NCBI GenBank assembly: GCA_902785705.1
Contig: CACZZN010000020.1
Span: 1-48,391 of the forward strand
Direction: 5' to 3'
Length of the DNA stretch: 48,391 nt
From: an uncultured Veillonellaceae bacterium
Lineage (GTDB): Bacteria > Bacillota > Negativicutes > Selenomonadales > Selenomonadaceae
The position numbers and the translations under genes are program-made. Shown piece after piece: positions 1 to 7,451 of this stretch (positions are counted from its first letter, which is position 1; every line of letters starts with the position of its first letter). Under the pieces are notes generated by a model. It ran no database searches, had not been told where the DNA came from, and saw only the letters and a program-made list of their open reading frames with translations.

Positions 1-70
1 TAATCCCAATGCCGTAAAAACGCAATGAAGCTGAAAGGAATATGGAATGGAATAACCTGTATTTTCAGCC

Positions 71-99
71 TTGCAAGTTGTTGTGAAAGGTGCTATAAT
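71..99 (+). promoter_or_regulatory. sigma-A promoter of a small RNA unit
   Basis: TTGCAA at 71-76 and TATAAT at 94-99 are 17 bp apart. Transcription would start near 106 and run only to the terminator at 168-197, so the promoter appears to serve a short RNA rather than the porin gene, which has its own promoter at 280-308. Confidence 0.7.
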
Positions 100-105
100 T
101 AAACG

Positions 106-197
106 CATAAAGAGGGCAGTTGATGTTTAGCACCATCGGCTTCCCAAAAAATTAAGCGATTGGGGAGAGCTTTCTGGCGGAGGCTAGGAAGCTTTTT
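106..197 (+). ncRNA. short RNA resembling type I antitoxin RNAs
   Basis: The unit is about 90 nt from the predicted start to an intrinsic terminator whose arms are AGCTTTC (168-174) and GGAAGCT (187-193), followed by five T. A second weak hairpin pairs CTTCCC with GGGGAG. By eye it lines up with the antitoxin RNA at 11169-11256: GAGG, ATG and TTT near the 5' end, a CC-rich middle, GGGAGAG, GGCGG and a terminal CTTTTTCT. It contains a 10-codon ORF, probably incidental. No toxin ORF was found on the opposite strand nearby, so if it is an antitoxin it is an orphan or acts in trans. Confidence 0.5.
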
Positions 198-279
198 CTA
201 TTTAAGGAGTTGTTTTCCTGCTCTTTTTCTTTGCCGCATAAGCTCCATATAATAAGTTTTATGGAATGCCCTTTTCCCC

Positions 280-308
280 TTGTATTTTGGAATACACTCT
301 GCTAGAAT
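280..308 (+). promoter_or_regulatory. promoter of first ompM gene
   Basis: TTGTAT (280-285) and TAGAAT (303-308) are separated by 17 bp. The predicted start leaves a leader of about 105 nt before the ATG at 420. Several other promoters in this window use the same -10 variant TAGAAT. Confidence 0.65.
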
Positions 309-339
309 GTGTTCGTCGCACCGAAATGCAGGGGAGGAC

Positions 340-359
340 ATGAGGAAACGTGGACACTC
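340..359 (+). repeat. leader element shared by both ompM genes, copy 1
   Basis: The 20-nt block ATGAGGAAACGTGGACACTC recurs with one change at 1955-1974, in the leader of the second porin. The surrounding leader is not conserved, so the block may be a post-transcriptional control site such as an sRNA target, or a remnant of the duplication. Confidence 0.6.
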
Positions 360-419
360 CGGGACTCTCCTTGCGGGGGACGATGCGGCGAGAAAACCAT
401 TCACAAGGAGAGATTTTTG

Positions 420-1700
420 ATGAAAAAGACTCTGGTATCCGCATTGACCACTGCGCTGGTGGTTGGCGCCGCAAGCACGACGTTTGCTGCGGCGAACCCG
501 TTCTCTGATGTTCCTGCCGGACACTGGTCCTATGATGCGATCACGCAGCTTGCTGCCGATGGCGTGATCGAGGGCTACGGCGACGGCACCTTCCGCGGCG
601 ATCGCCGGATCACGCGCTACGAGATGGCGCAGATGATCGCGAAGGCGATGGCGAAAAATCCGAACGGCGTGGACAAGGCTTTGGTGGACAAGCTGGCTGC
701 GGAGTTCAGCGATGAGCTTAACAACCTCGGCGTCCGCGTGGCGAACCTCGAAAAGCATGCCGACAAGATGAAGTGGGGCGGTGAGCTGCGCTACACCTAT
801 ACGAGCGAGCGTTTCGAGGGGCAGAAAAAGAACAACAATGACGAGATGCTGCTCCGTCTTGAGCCGCAGGCTGAGGTCAACGACCACTGGACGGTCAACG
901 CACGTCTGGATGCCGCGCTCAACATGAAGAATTCCACGACGCCGAATGTTTCCCTGAAGCGCGCATGGGCCGAGGGCAAGTACAACAACTTCACGGTCAA
1001 ACTCGGCAAGATGCCGGATCTCACGAGCTACGACAAGAACCTCATGTTCTTCAACCAGTTCTCGGGCGTGGAGATGGACTATGGCACCAAGGCGTTCAAG
1101 GCGCAGCTCCGCGCAGGCCGCATCGACCTGCAGGGCGACGGACGCTACGATGATACGATGAAGCGTGTCGGACGCAGCAGCACCTTGACGGACAAAACCG
1201 CGAACTTCCAGAGCATTGCGCTGACTTATGCACCGAGCAAGTTCTCCTTCACGGGAGCTTACTATCATTTCGGCACGGATGCTTACAAGAACGCGGCATA
1301 CAGCAGGAATGCCAATGAGAAGAATGCGCATATCTGGGAGGTGGCAAGCTCCTATCGTTTCGACAAGAATACTGCCCTGACGGCTGCCTATATGAAGAAC
1401 ACGAAGGCGGACTTCTATAACCACTCCTATGTCGTGCACTTCGACTACAAGGGCTCCAAGAAGAACGATCCGGGCTCCTGGGGTGCATATCTCGCCTATC
1501 GCTACCAGGGCGGGAACGCTTCCATGGATCCGAGCTGCGATGGCGCGATGCAGAATACGAAGGGCATTGAGGTCAGCGCTCAGTATACGATCTGGAAGAA
1601 TGTCCAGGCCAAGGCAATCTACTTCAACGGCAAGCAGCTTGTCGGCGGTCCGAAGGACAAGGCACAGAAGCTCTTCGGCCGTGTCGAGTGGTTCTTCTGA
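420..1700 (+). CDS. ompM: OmpM-type SLH-domain porin, first copy
   Basis: Outer-membrane porin of 426 residues. A signal peptide ends near residue 23 (TTFA), followed by one SLH domain (about 26-80, with GVIEGYGDGTFRGD and ITRYEMAQMIAKAM), a short coiled segment and a beta-barrel ending in VEWFF with the terminal Phe of outer-membrane proteins. In Selenomonas (Mep45) and Veillonella (OmpM) such proteins form pores and tether the outer membrane by SLH binding to cadaverine-bearing peptidoglycan. The start is the ATG at 420 behind AAGGAGAG; the frame is open upstream to 309 but that would add a non-signal N-terminus. The SLH part is almost identical to the next gene while the barrels differ. 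Codons are more GC-rich than in the second copy. Confidence 0.93.
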   Translation: MKKTLVSALTTALVVGAASTTFAAANPFSDVPAGHWSYDAITQLAADGVIEGYGDGTFRGDRRITRYEMAQMIAKAMAKNPNGVDKALVDKLAAEFSDELNNLGVRVANLEKHADKMKWGGELRYTYTSERFEGQKKNNNDEMLLRLEPQAEVNDHWTVNARLDAALNMKNSTTPNVSLKRAWAEGKYNNFTVKLGKMPDLTSYDKNLMFFNQFSGVEMDYGTKAFKAQLRAGRIDLQGDGRYDDTMKRVGRSSTLTDKTANFQSIALTYAPSKFSFTGAYYHFGTDAYKNAAYSRNANEKNAHIWEVASSYRFDKNTALTAAYMKNTKADFYNHSYVVHFDYKGSKKNDPGSWGAYLAYRYQGGNASMDPSCDGAMQNTKGIEVSAQYTIWKNVQAKAIYFNGKQLVGGPKDKAQKLFGRVEWFF

Positions 1701-1720
1701 TTTCCGGTTTTGGTGTTTTC

Positions 1721-1746
1721 GCCCCCGCATCTGCGGGGGCTTTGTT
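1721..1746 (+). terminator. terminator of first ompM
   Basis: GCCCCCGC (1721-1728) and GCGGGGGC (1733-1740) form an 8-bp stem with a 4-nt loop, followed by T-rich sequence. The two porins are therefore separate transcripts. Confidence 0.85.
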
Positions 1747-1893
1747 ATGTGTTTTTTCGGTTCTTTGCCAACAGAAAAACTGAAAGAAATATGAAATCGC
1801 GCCAAAAGAAGGGGGAAATAGGGGTTAAAATCCGTGGAATCCGTAAGAAGAAACCGTTCCCACAAATTTTTTATTAAAAAATCATTAAAAGGC

Positions 1894-1922
1894 TTGCATT
1901 TCATTTTGAGGTGTGATAATAT
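1894..1922 (+). promoter_or_regulatory. promoter of second ompM gene
   Basis: TTGCAT (1894-1899) and TAATAT (1917-1922) lie 17 bp apart; an alternative extended -10 is TGTGATAAT. An AT-rich palindromic stretch at about 1866-1881 just upstream could act as an UP element. Confidence 0.6.
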
Positions 1923-1926
1923 TGGT

Positions 1927-1974
1927 CTTGCTTGAGGGAAGCAAGAAGGAAGCAATGAGGAAACATGGACACTC
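1927..1974 (+). promoter_or_regulatory. leader hairpin plus conserved leader block, copy 2
   Basis: CTTGCTT (1927-1933) and AAGCAAG (1939-1945) form a perfect 7-bp hairpin close to the predicted mRNA 5' end, which could stabilise an abundant porin mRNA. It is followed by the block at 1955-1974 that matches 340-359 at 19 of 20 positions. Confidence 0.55.
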
Positions 1975-2043
1975 AAAGAAACTTCTTCTTGAAGCCTGAG
2001 GGCAGAGAAAAAATTCACTATATTTTTAGAGGAGGAGTTTCTG

Positions 2044-3393
2044 ATGAAAAAGACTCTCGTATCTGCTCTGACAACTGCTCTGGTTGTTGGTGCTGCAAGC
2101 ACGACGTTTGCTGCTGCGAACCCGTTCTCCGATGTTCCTGCTGGCCACTGGGCTTATGATGCAATCACGCAGCTCGCTGCTGATGGCGTTATTGAGGGTT
2201 ATGGCGACGGCACGTTCCGCGGCGATCGTCAGATTACCCGTTATGAGATGGCTCAGATGATTGCTAAGGCTATGGCAAAGAACCCGGGCGGTGTTGACAA
2301 GGCTCTGCTGGACAAGCTGGCTGCAGAGTTCAGCGATGAGCTCAACAACCTTGGCGTTCGTGTTGCTAACCTTGAGAAGCATGCTGACAAGGTGAAGTGG
2401 ACCGGCAAGGTGGAGTACACCTATCATAGCTTCCGCCGTGATGACGGTTGGGCTCTCTTTGATAACGACAAGAACAAGAAGAACAGCAACGGGTATGTGT
2501 TCCGTCTCGAGCCGAAGGCTGAGGTCAATGACCACTGGACAGTGAATGCACGTCTGGATTCGGAAGGCGACATGAAGAGCAGTTCCTCGAATGAGACTAG
2601 GCTGAAGCGCGCATGGGCACAGGGCGACTACAAGAACTTCCAGGTTAAGCTCGGTAAGTTCGAGTTCTACACGAATGAGCATGGCCTTGTCTGGGATACG
2701 GAGATGTCCGGTGCTATGGCGACCTTCGGCAAGGACTTCAAGGGCACGATTTTTGCTGGCCGTTTGGGCAAGGATGCCTTCCTTGGCTCCACGAAGTATG
2801 AGAACTGGGATGCTTATAAGACAGGGCTAGGTTATGAGGGATGGCACAACCATAATCTTGACAGTGCTTCCATCTATGGTCTCAACCTGCAGTATGACAA
2901 AGGTGGCAAGCAGGGCTTCTTCGGCGGTGCTGGCTACTATCATCTCTCTTCCGAGAACTTCAAACTCATCTCCAAGGATGACAAGGCGAACATTTGGTCG
3001 TTGAATGCTGGCTATCGTTTCAGCCCGAAAGCAAAGCTGTGGGCTTCCTATGCGCAGAATTCCAAGGTTGACTACAGCGGTGTCAAGAAGAATTCCTGGC
3101 AGGTGCAGTTCGACTATGGTACCTATGACAATGCAAAGGTGAAGGGTTCTTGGAGCGCTTACCTCGCATATCGTCAGTTCGGCTACGGCGCAACCCTCGC
3201 CGGCACGGTAGAGGATGATGTGCTGCTCGGCACGAAGGGCATCGGCATCGGCGCTGCTTGGGCTCCGTTCAAGAACGTCGGTCTGCTTGTGAAGTACTTC
3301 AACGGCAAACTGAACGACCGCATCGGCAAGGATCTTGCCGGCGGCAAGGACAAGGCTTCCCAGCTGTTCGGTCGTGTTGAGCTGTTCTTCTAA
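2044..3393 (+). CDS. ompM: OmpM-type SLH-domain porin, second copy
   Basis: Porin of 449 residues with the same order as its upstream neighbour: signal peptide to about residue 23, SLH domain (26-80), coiled segment, then a beta-barrel ending in VELFF. The first 36 residues are identical to the first copy, yet the DNA differs at many synonymous sites, with GCT, GTT and CTG codons typical of highly expressed genes. The barrel is diverged and about 23 residues longer. The start at 2044 follows GGAGGAG. Tandem ompM paralogues are known in Veillonella; the two may differ in pore selectivity or conditions of expression, which is inference. Confidence 0.93.
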   Translation: MKKTLVSALTTALVVGAASTTFAAANPFSDVPAGHWAYDAITQLAADGVIEGYGDGTFRGDRQITRYEMAQMIAKAMAKNPGGVDKALLDKLAAEFSDELNNLGVRVANLEKHADKVKWTGKVEYTYHSFRRDDGWALFDNDKNKKNSNGYVFRLEPKAEVNDHWTVNARLDSEGDMKSSSSNETRLKRAWAQGDYKNFQVKLGKFEFYTNEHGLVWDTEMSGAMATFGKDFKGTIFAGRLGKDAFLGSTKYENWDAYKTGLGYEGWHNHNLDSASIYGLNLQYDKGGKQGFFGGAGYYHLSSENFKLISKDDKANIWSLNAGYRFSPKAKLWASYAQNSKVDYSGVKKNSWQVQFDYGTYDNAKVKGSWSAYLAYRQFGYGATLAGTVEDDVLLGTKGIGIGAAWAPFKNVGLLVKYFNGKLNDRIGKDLAGGKDKASQLFGRVELFF

Positions 3394-3426
3394 TCCAGAA
3401 GGATGCGCATTAGGTTGTGATTGCAG

Positions 3427-3455
3427 AGACCCCCACTTCGGTGGGGGTCTTTTTT
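3427..3455 (+). terminator. terminator of second ompM
   Basis: AGACCCCCAC (3427-3436) and GTGGGGGTCT (3441-3450) form a perfect 10-bp stem closed by a TTCG tetraloop and followed by six T. Confidence 0.95.
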
Positions 3456-3518
3456 ATCCGTTTTTGAAACGAACGTGAACATGTGTGCAAAAATCTGTTG
3501 ACCATTTTGACAATATGT

Positions 3519-3555
3519 GTCCTAGCAGTAAATGATTTTCTGCTAGGACGCTTTT
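3519..3555 (+). terminator. inverted repeat with T-run, terminator-like
   Basis: GTCCTAGCAG (3519-3528) and CTGCTAGGAC (3540-3549) are perfect 10-bp arms with an 11-nt loop, followed by GCTTTTTG. It lies between the porin terminator and the toxin-antitoxin-like promoter, with no supported gene ending here. It may insulate the two transcription units or be an operator. The rest of 3456-3688 shows nothing convincing. Confidence 0.5.
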
Positions 3556-3687
3556 TGTTCACAATGTACCTGAGTGCAACTCTTGACCTTTACGACAGGC
3601 CAATTGCATCTTTTTTGCTTCCTGCGGCAGATCCTTTTTCGTCCCTCGCTCAATTTATGAAACGGACGTGCAAACAGGATAACATTA

Positions 3688-3721
3688 CTTGACAACTATC
3701 AAGCAATACAATATACTTGAC
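3688..3721 (+). promoter_or_regulatory. promoter and possible operator of the HipA-like pair
   Basis: TTGACA (3689-3694) and TATACT (3712-3717) are separated by 17 bp. The -35 sits in an inverted repeat, CTTGA (3688-3692) with TCAAG (3698-3702), and CTTGAC recurs at 3716-3721 on the -10. Such repeats are where the HTH partner (4547-5365) might autoregulate. Confidence 0.65.
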
Positions 3722-3744
3722 CATAGGAAAGGAGGCATGGTGAT

Positions 3745-4575
3745 ATGTTGGAAACGAAAGTGATACACGAAATCTCAGATCTTCGGTATCTATCATGGGC
3801 ACGAATCAAAGGCTCTTCTGGCACAGCGGGCTCTTTTCTCAAGGCGTACAGCACTTTGAACGGGAAAAAATTGTATTATAAATTGTCATCTTTCAATGAC
3901 ATGGAAGGAATTATCGGACATGAATGTGTCAACGAAATCATCGCAGACCGGCTTCTTTCTATTTTAGGGATTGATCACCTCCATTATCAGCTTCAGCATG
4001 CAAACATCATCGTTCATGAAAAAGCGTATGAAACATATCTCTGTGTCTCAGAAGATTTTAAGCAAAAAGGGGAGTCAAAAACTGCGCTTGAGACATATTA
4101 CGAGCTTATGCATCCGGAAGGCGTCAATATGCTGGATTTTTGCATTGCGTCAGGCTGGAAGAACTATGTTCGGGAAATGCTGGCAGTTGATTTCCTGATA
4201 CTGAATCGTGATCGTCATGGCGCGAATATCGAGGTGTTGAGCAATCCAAGGGAAAAGACAGTGGTTCCCGCGCCGCTTTATGATCATGGGCTTTCTATGA
4301 TATTGCTCGACGATGATATGAAAATCAAGAATATCGATGTCATGGAAGACAAACGTATCCAGTGTTGCGTGGGGACCATGTCTGCCGAGAAAAATCTTGG
4401 GATTCTTCGGCAAATTGGGTTCCCGATTTTTTCCCGTACCCTTACGGGCAGCGACAAGGCCGTGCTGCTGGAGGGGCTGGATTCCGTCATTTCTCCCGTT
4501 TTGGCGGAAAAGACATGGGAGCTGATTTGGAAAAGGTGGTGCCATTATGAGGAGTTTCGCAATCAGACTGGATAA
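3745..4575 (+). CDS. HipA/CtkA-like protein kinase (HipT-like toxin candidate)
   Basis: 276 residues matching the kinase core of the HipA family in its short CtkA/HipT form. Visible features are an SSGT loop (24-27), Lys46 in YYKLS, a GHECVNEIIADRL helix (58-70), the catalytic loop NRDRHGAN (Asp156, Asn161) and a metal-binding loop PLYDHGLSM (Asp180). The N-terminal subdomain of full-length HipA is missing; a HipA-N-like region instead lies in the overlapping next gene. Family members phosphorylate proteins such as glutamyl- or tryptophanyl-tRNA synthetase to arrest growth; the target here is unknown. The start at 3745 follows GGAGG. The region is AT-richer than its neighbours, suggesting transfer. 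Confidence 0.8.
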   Translation: MLETKVIHEISDLRYLSWARIKGSSGTAGSFLKAYSTLNGKKLYYKLSSFNDMEGIIGHECVNEIIADRLLSILGIDHLHYQLQHANIIVHEKAYETYLCVSEDFKQKGESKTALETYYELMHPEGVNMLDFCIASGWKNYVREMLAVDFLILNRDRHGANIEVLSNPREKTVVPAPLYDHGLSMILLDDDMKIKNIDVMEDKRIQCCVGTMSAEKNLGILRQIGFPIFSRTLTGSDKAVLLEGLDSVISPVLAEKTWELIWKRWCHYEEFRNQTG

Positions 4576-5365
4576 TGAAATGGCTGCGCGCCCGATAGGC
4601 TATCTATTCTATTGTGAGTCCAAGAAAAAATTTTATATTGAACTGAGCCAATATGCAGACCTTTGGGAGCTTCCCGTCCTTCTAGCAGGTTTTCTCCAGA
4701 TGGGAAGACATACCATCGGTTCCTATTGGAGCAGAAAATGGATACAGGAAAGGATTGTTCCGCCTGACCGTCAGAATCTGGCCCACATCCTCAAGGAAAA
4801 CAAGCTAAAGGAATATGATGAGTTTAAGCTCCTCATGCTGGCGCAAGGAAGGTGTGCGCAAGACGATTTTTATTTGCAGGAGATTGATCGGGACGAAATT
4901 TCCAAAGGAGTGAAAAAAAGGTGGCAGCATCATATCAAGGATATTTTGCCAAGCGAGGATAATCGAATATGGGTTTTTTTCCAGAATGGAAAAACAAAAC
5001 TCTGTGATATAAAAGCTACTTTTGGAGATTGGAAAAGGCTGCTGCCAATCCTCTCCAATGAATCCTTGTTCCGGCAGGCAGAAGTCCAGCCGGGCGGGTT
5101 CGGAATTTGCTGGGGCGAAGGAGATCTTGAGATTTCCTATTATGATTTATATCGATGTGGGAAGCCGATGCCGGTTTCTTTGGACATGATGCTTGATTTT
5201 GCAAAGTATAGGTTTTTGGATACAGCGGAAACGATGCGTGTTATGGAATGTTCCAGACAATATATCAGCCAAATGGTAGAAAAGAACAAATTGAAACCTG
5301 TTTTAAAGAAGAATGGAGGGAATATTTTCTTAAAAACGGATGTTTTTCAGTTACGGAAAAATTAG
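4547..5365 (+). CDS. HTH partner with HipA-N-like and DUF2442-like regions
   Basis: 272 residues whose start overlaps the kinase gene by 29 nt, implying translational coupling. Residues about 15-112 resemble HipA N-subdomain 1 (IGYLFY, a middle WIQERIVPPDRQN, then GRCAQDDFYLQEI). Residues about 140-205 resemble DUF2442 (VFFQNGKTKLCDI, then GFGICWGEGDLEISYYDLY). The last 50 residues look like an excisionase/MerR-type winged helix (TAETMRVMECSRQYISQMV). In HipBST systems the small HipS protein resembles the HipA N-subdomain and is the antitoxin, while HipB binds DNA; here both roles could be fused. The domain calls are by eye, and the antitoxin role is inference. Confidence 0.6.
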   Translation: MRSFAIRLDNEMAARPIGYLFYCESKKKFYIELSQYADLWELPVLLAGFLQMGRHTIGSYWSRKWIQERIVPPDRQNLAHILKENKLKEYDEFKLLMLAQGRCAQDDFYLQEIDRDEISKGVKKRWQHHIKDILPSEDNRIWVFFQNGKTKLCDIKATFGDWKRLLPILSNESLFRQAEVQPGGFGICWGEGDLEISYYDLYRCGKPMPVSLDMMLDFAKYRFLDTAETMRVMECSRQYISQMVEKNKLKPVLKKNGGNIFLKTDVFQLRKN

Positions 5366-5396
5366 GAGACAGTTTTACAGTTCGGGAGGGATTTGG

Positions 5397-6506
5397 ATGG
5401 CAGAACGGTGGGCTTGGGCCGAGATTGATTTGGGAGCCATTGGGCACAATCTGAGGGAGATACGGAAGCATGTGGCGCCGCAGGTGAAGCTTTGCGCGGT
5501 GGTCAAGGCGAATGCCTACGGGCACGGGGCGCTGGCAGTTGCACGGAAGGCCGTGGAGGTCGGTGCGGAGTATTTGGCGGTCGCGACACTGGGAGAGGCT
5601 TTGGAATTGCGGCAGGCGGGGTTCACGACACCCCTCCTGATTTTGGGATTGGTGCCCCCCGAGGGGGCCTGTGCGCTGGTGGAGCACGATATCACGCAGA
5701 CTATCTGCGATTTGGAGCTGGCGAAAGCGATTTCCGCCGAGGCACAGCGGCAGGGAAAGAGCGCAAAGGTGCATCTGAAGGTCGAGACCGGCATGGGGCG
5801 CATCGGTGTCTCGCCGGAGGATATCGGTGAACTGGCTGCGGAGGTCAAGGCGCTGCAGGGAATCGAGATCGAGGGTTTGTTCTCCCATTTTGCGGTGGCG
5901 GATTCCACGGACAAAAGCTTCGTGCAGGAGCAGCTTGCGGCATTTCGCAGGGCGATCGGCGCGGTGGAGGCGAGGGGCATTGCGATCCCCATCAAGCATA
6001 TCGCGGAATCAGCGGCGATTCTTGAGATACCGGAGGCGCATTTCGATATGGTGCGGGCGGGCATCATCGAGTATGGGCTATGGCCATCCGATGAGGTCAC
6101 GCATCCCATTGACCTGCGTCCTGCCATGCGGCTCTGCGCGAGGATTGCATTCATCAAAACCGTCCCGCAGGGCACGACCATCGGCTACGGACGGGTTTTC
6201 CGCACAGAACGGGAAAGCCGCATCGCCACGCTTCCGATTGGTTATGCGGATGGCTATGTTCGTGCCTACGCCAAACACGGAGCAGTGGAAATCTGCGGAA
6301 AGCGTGCCCCCATTGCAGGGCGTGTCTGCATGGATCAGGTCATGGTGGATATCACGGACATCCCGGAGGCAAAGGTCGGCATGGAGGCAACCTTATTCGG
6401 TTCGCCCACGCTGAGCACAGATGAGGCCGCGGCATGGCTCGATACCATCAACTATGAAGTCACCTGCATGGTATCCGCCCGTGTGCCTCGCGTCTACTAT
6501 GAATAG
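5397..6506 (+). CDS. alr: alanine racemase
   Basis: 369-residue PLP enzyme interconverting L- and D-alanine for peptidoglycan synthesis. The PLP lysine is Lys37 in VKANAYGHGA near the N-terminus. The C-terminal half carries TIGYGRVF, LPIGYADGY and GRVCMDQVMVDIT, typical of the family around the catalytic tyrosine. Length is normal. The start is the ATG at 5397 behind GGGAGG; the longer open frame from 5340 would overlap the previous gene. It begins 31 nt after the HTH gene with no terminator between, so the toxin-antitoxin-like promoter may also feed alr. The last codons overlap a repeat unit shared with the ksgA 3' end. Confidence 0.95.
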   Translation: MAERWAWAEIDLGAIGHNLREIRKHVAPQVKLCAVVKANAYGHGALAVARKAVEVGAEYLAVATLGEALELRQAGFTTPLLILGLVPPEGACALVEHDITQTICDLELAKAISAEAQRQGKSAKVHLKVETGMGRIGVSPEDIGELAAEVKALQGIEIEGLFSHFAVADSTDKSFVQEQLAAFRRAIGAVEARGIAIPIKHIAESAAILEIPEAHFDMVRAGIIEYGLWPSDEVTHPIDLRPAMRLCARIAFIKTVPQGTTIGYGRVFRTERESRIATLPIGYADGYVRAYAKHGAVEICGKRAPIAGRVCMDQVMVDITDIPEAKVGMEATLFGSPTLSTDEAAAWLDTINYEVTCMVSARVPRVYYE

Positions 6507-6530
6507 GCGCAGAGTTCGTGTAAGGGCGTA
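6494..6530 (+). repeat. 3'-end repeat unit, short copy at alr stop
   Basis: The unit starts at CTACTATGAA inside the last alr codons and ends with TTCGTGTAAGGGCGTA (6515-6530). The same 16-nt box occurs at 23933-23948, and its first 15 nt occur at 23839-23853. As in the other copies a strong hairpin (6538-6584) follows. The middle of the unit is shortened here. Confidence 0.6.
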
Positions 6531-6537
6531 GCGCAGA

Positions 6538-6584
6538 AACTGCCCCCCGCCGGCAACTCTTTGTGTTGTCGGCGGGGGGCAGTT
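6538..6584. terminator. long GC-rich hairpin between convergent genes
   Basis: A 20-nt arm (6538-6557) pairs with 6565-6584, apart from one unpaired base, across a 7-nt loop. Flanking T-runs are short on both strands. It lies between convergent alr and the peptidase gene and probably acts in both directions, possibly with help from the adjacent repeat. Confidence 0.6.
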
Positions 6585-6603
6585 CTAGTTCTTTCGGTAA
6601 GAA

Positions 6604-7362
6604 TTATTTCTGTGGCCTGGCTATGATCCAGGGCTGTTCTCGCTGATCATCGGGCAGCATGAAGTGATCAAACCACATGGAGAAAAATTTTTCCCCGTTC
6701 GAGATGGTATAGCCATCCTGACAATGGTCGCAGGTATCATAAGGATCTGCCATCATCAGCACATCATCAAGAGTGGATTCTGTCCCCATGGTGTCGTACC
6801 CGATGATGACGCGCCAATGACCGCCCCATTCCACGTTTTCCACCATGACGGGCGTTCCCTGCCGCAGATTCTTCCAGAGGAATTCGCGAAAGGCACCGTA
6901 ATCGGCGAAAGTGGGAGAATCCAAACTGCTTTCGACCTGCCAGCCGATTTTCTTGAAGAAATTTACCATATTGCGCGGATTGGTGCCGATGGGGTAGCCT
7001 TGGGTCTTCATTTCCCTGGCGAGGCTCATTTCGTCATAGTCATGGTTGCCGTAGTGGTACAGCACCGTCAGGGCCGCTGCGGGACCGCAGGTGTATTCCG
7101 TGGTCTGCTGATAGGTTTGATAGTGGGGCAGCACGACGCGCCCCTTGGAAGACGTCATGGAATAAACATCGGGCATCTTGAAATAAATGGAATCCGCATG
7201 ATTGATTTCCTTCGGCGCTGAGGAAGCTCCTTCCTTGTCGGTCACCAATCCCGGGGGATAGGGAATCACGCGCTGCTCCGCACATGCCGGCGTGACATGT
7301 GCGGAAGCAAAAACAAGCGCAAGAAGGAAGGAGACGGCTCCTATGTTGAAAATTTTACGCAT
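6604..7362 (-). CDS. secreted C39-like cysteine peptidase
   Basis: 252 residues with a signal peptide (KIFNIGAVSFLLALVFAS, cleavage probably after ACA) and a Peptidase_C39_2-type papain-like domain. The catalytic Cys92 is in YTCGPAAALTVLYHYG, the His182 in GGHWRVIIGYD, and an Asp follows in MADPYD. It should act outside the inner membrane; the substrate is unknown. No ABC-transporter domain is attached, so this is not a bacteriocin exporter. The start is the ATG at 7360-7362 behind GGAGGAAAG; the frame extends to 7437 but lacks a ribosome site there. It lies 89 nt downstream of the permease-kinase gene and may be read with it. Confidence 0.82.
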   Translation of the reverse strand: MRKIFNIGAVSFLLALVFASAHVTPACAEQRVIPYPPGLVTDKEGASSAPKEINHADSIYFKMPDVYSMTSSKGRVVLPHYQTYQQTTEYTCGPAAALTVLYHYGNHDYDEMSLAREMKTQGYPIGTNPRNMVNFFKKIGWQVESSLDSPTFADYGAFREFLWKNLRQGTPVMVENVEWGGHWRVIIGYDTMGTESTLDDVLMMADPYDTCDHCQDGYTISNGEKFFSMWFDHFMLPDDQREQPWIIARPQK

Positions 7363-7387
7363 TGATCTTTCCTCCATTTCTTTTTTC

Positions 7388-7403
7388 GAATACTGTAGTA
7401 TTC
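7388..7403. promoter_or_regulatory. 16-bp palindrome upstream of peptidase gene
   Basis: GAATACT and AGTATTC flank a 2-bp centre in the gap between the kinase stop and the peptidase start. It could be an operator or an intercistronic hairpin; no T-run marks it as a terminator on the minus strand. Confidence 0.35.
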
Positions 7404-7451
7404 TCCTTCCCCATCCCTTTATCCTGCTGCGTCTCAATCATTATGTTTCCT

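Noticed and set aside
198..2102. 634-codon open frame on the minus strand opposite the porins
   Set aside because: It mirrors the codon bias of two clear plus-strand porin genes, crosses their promoter and terminator, and shows no family motif.
3483..3692. 69-codon plus-strand ORF before the HipA-like gene
   Set aside because: It has no ribosome site, spans a perfect terminator-like inverted repeat and overlaps the next promoter.
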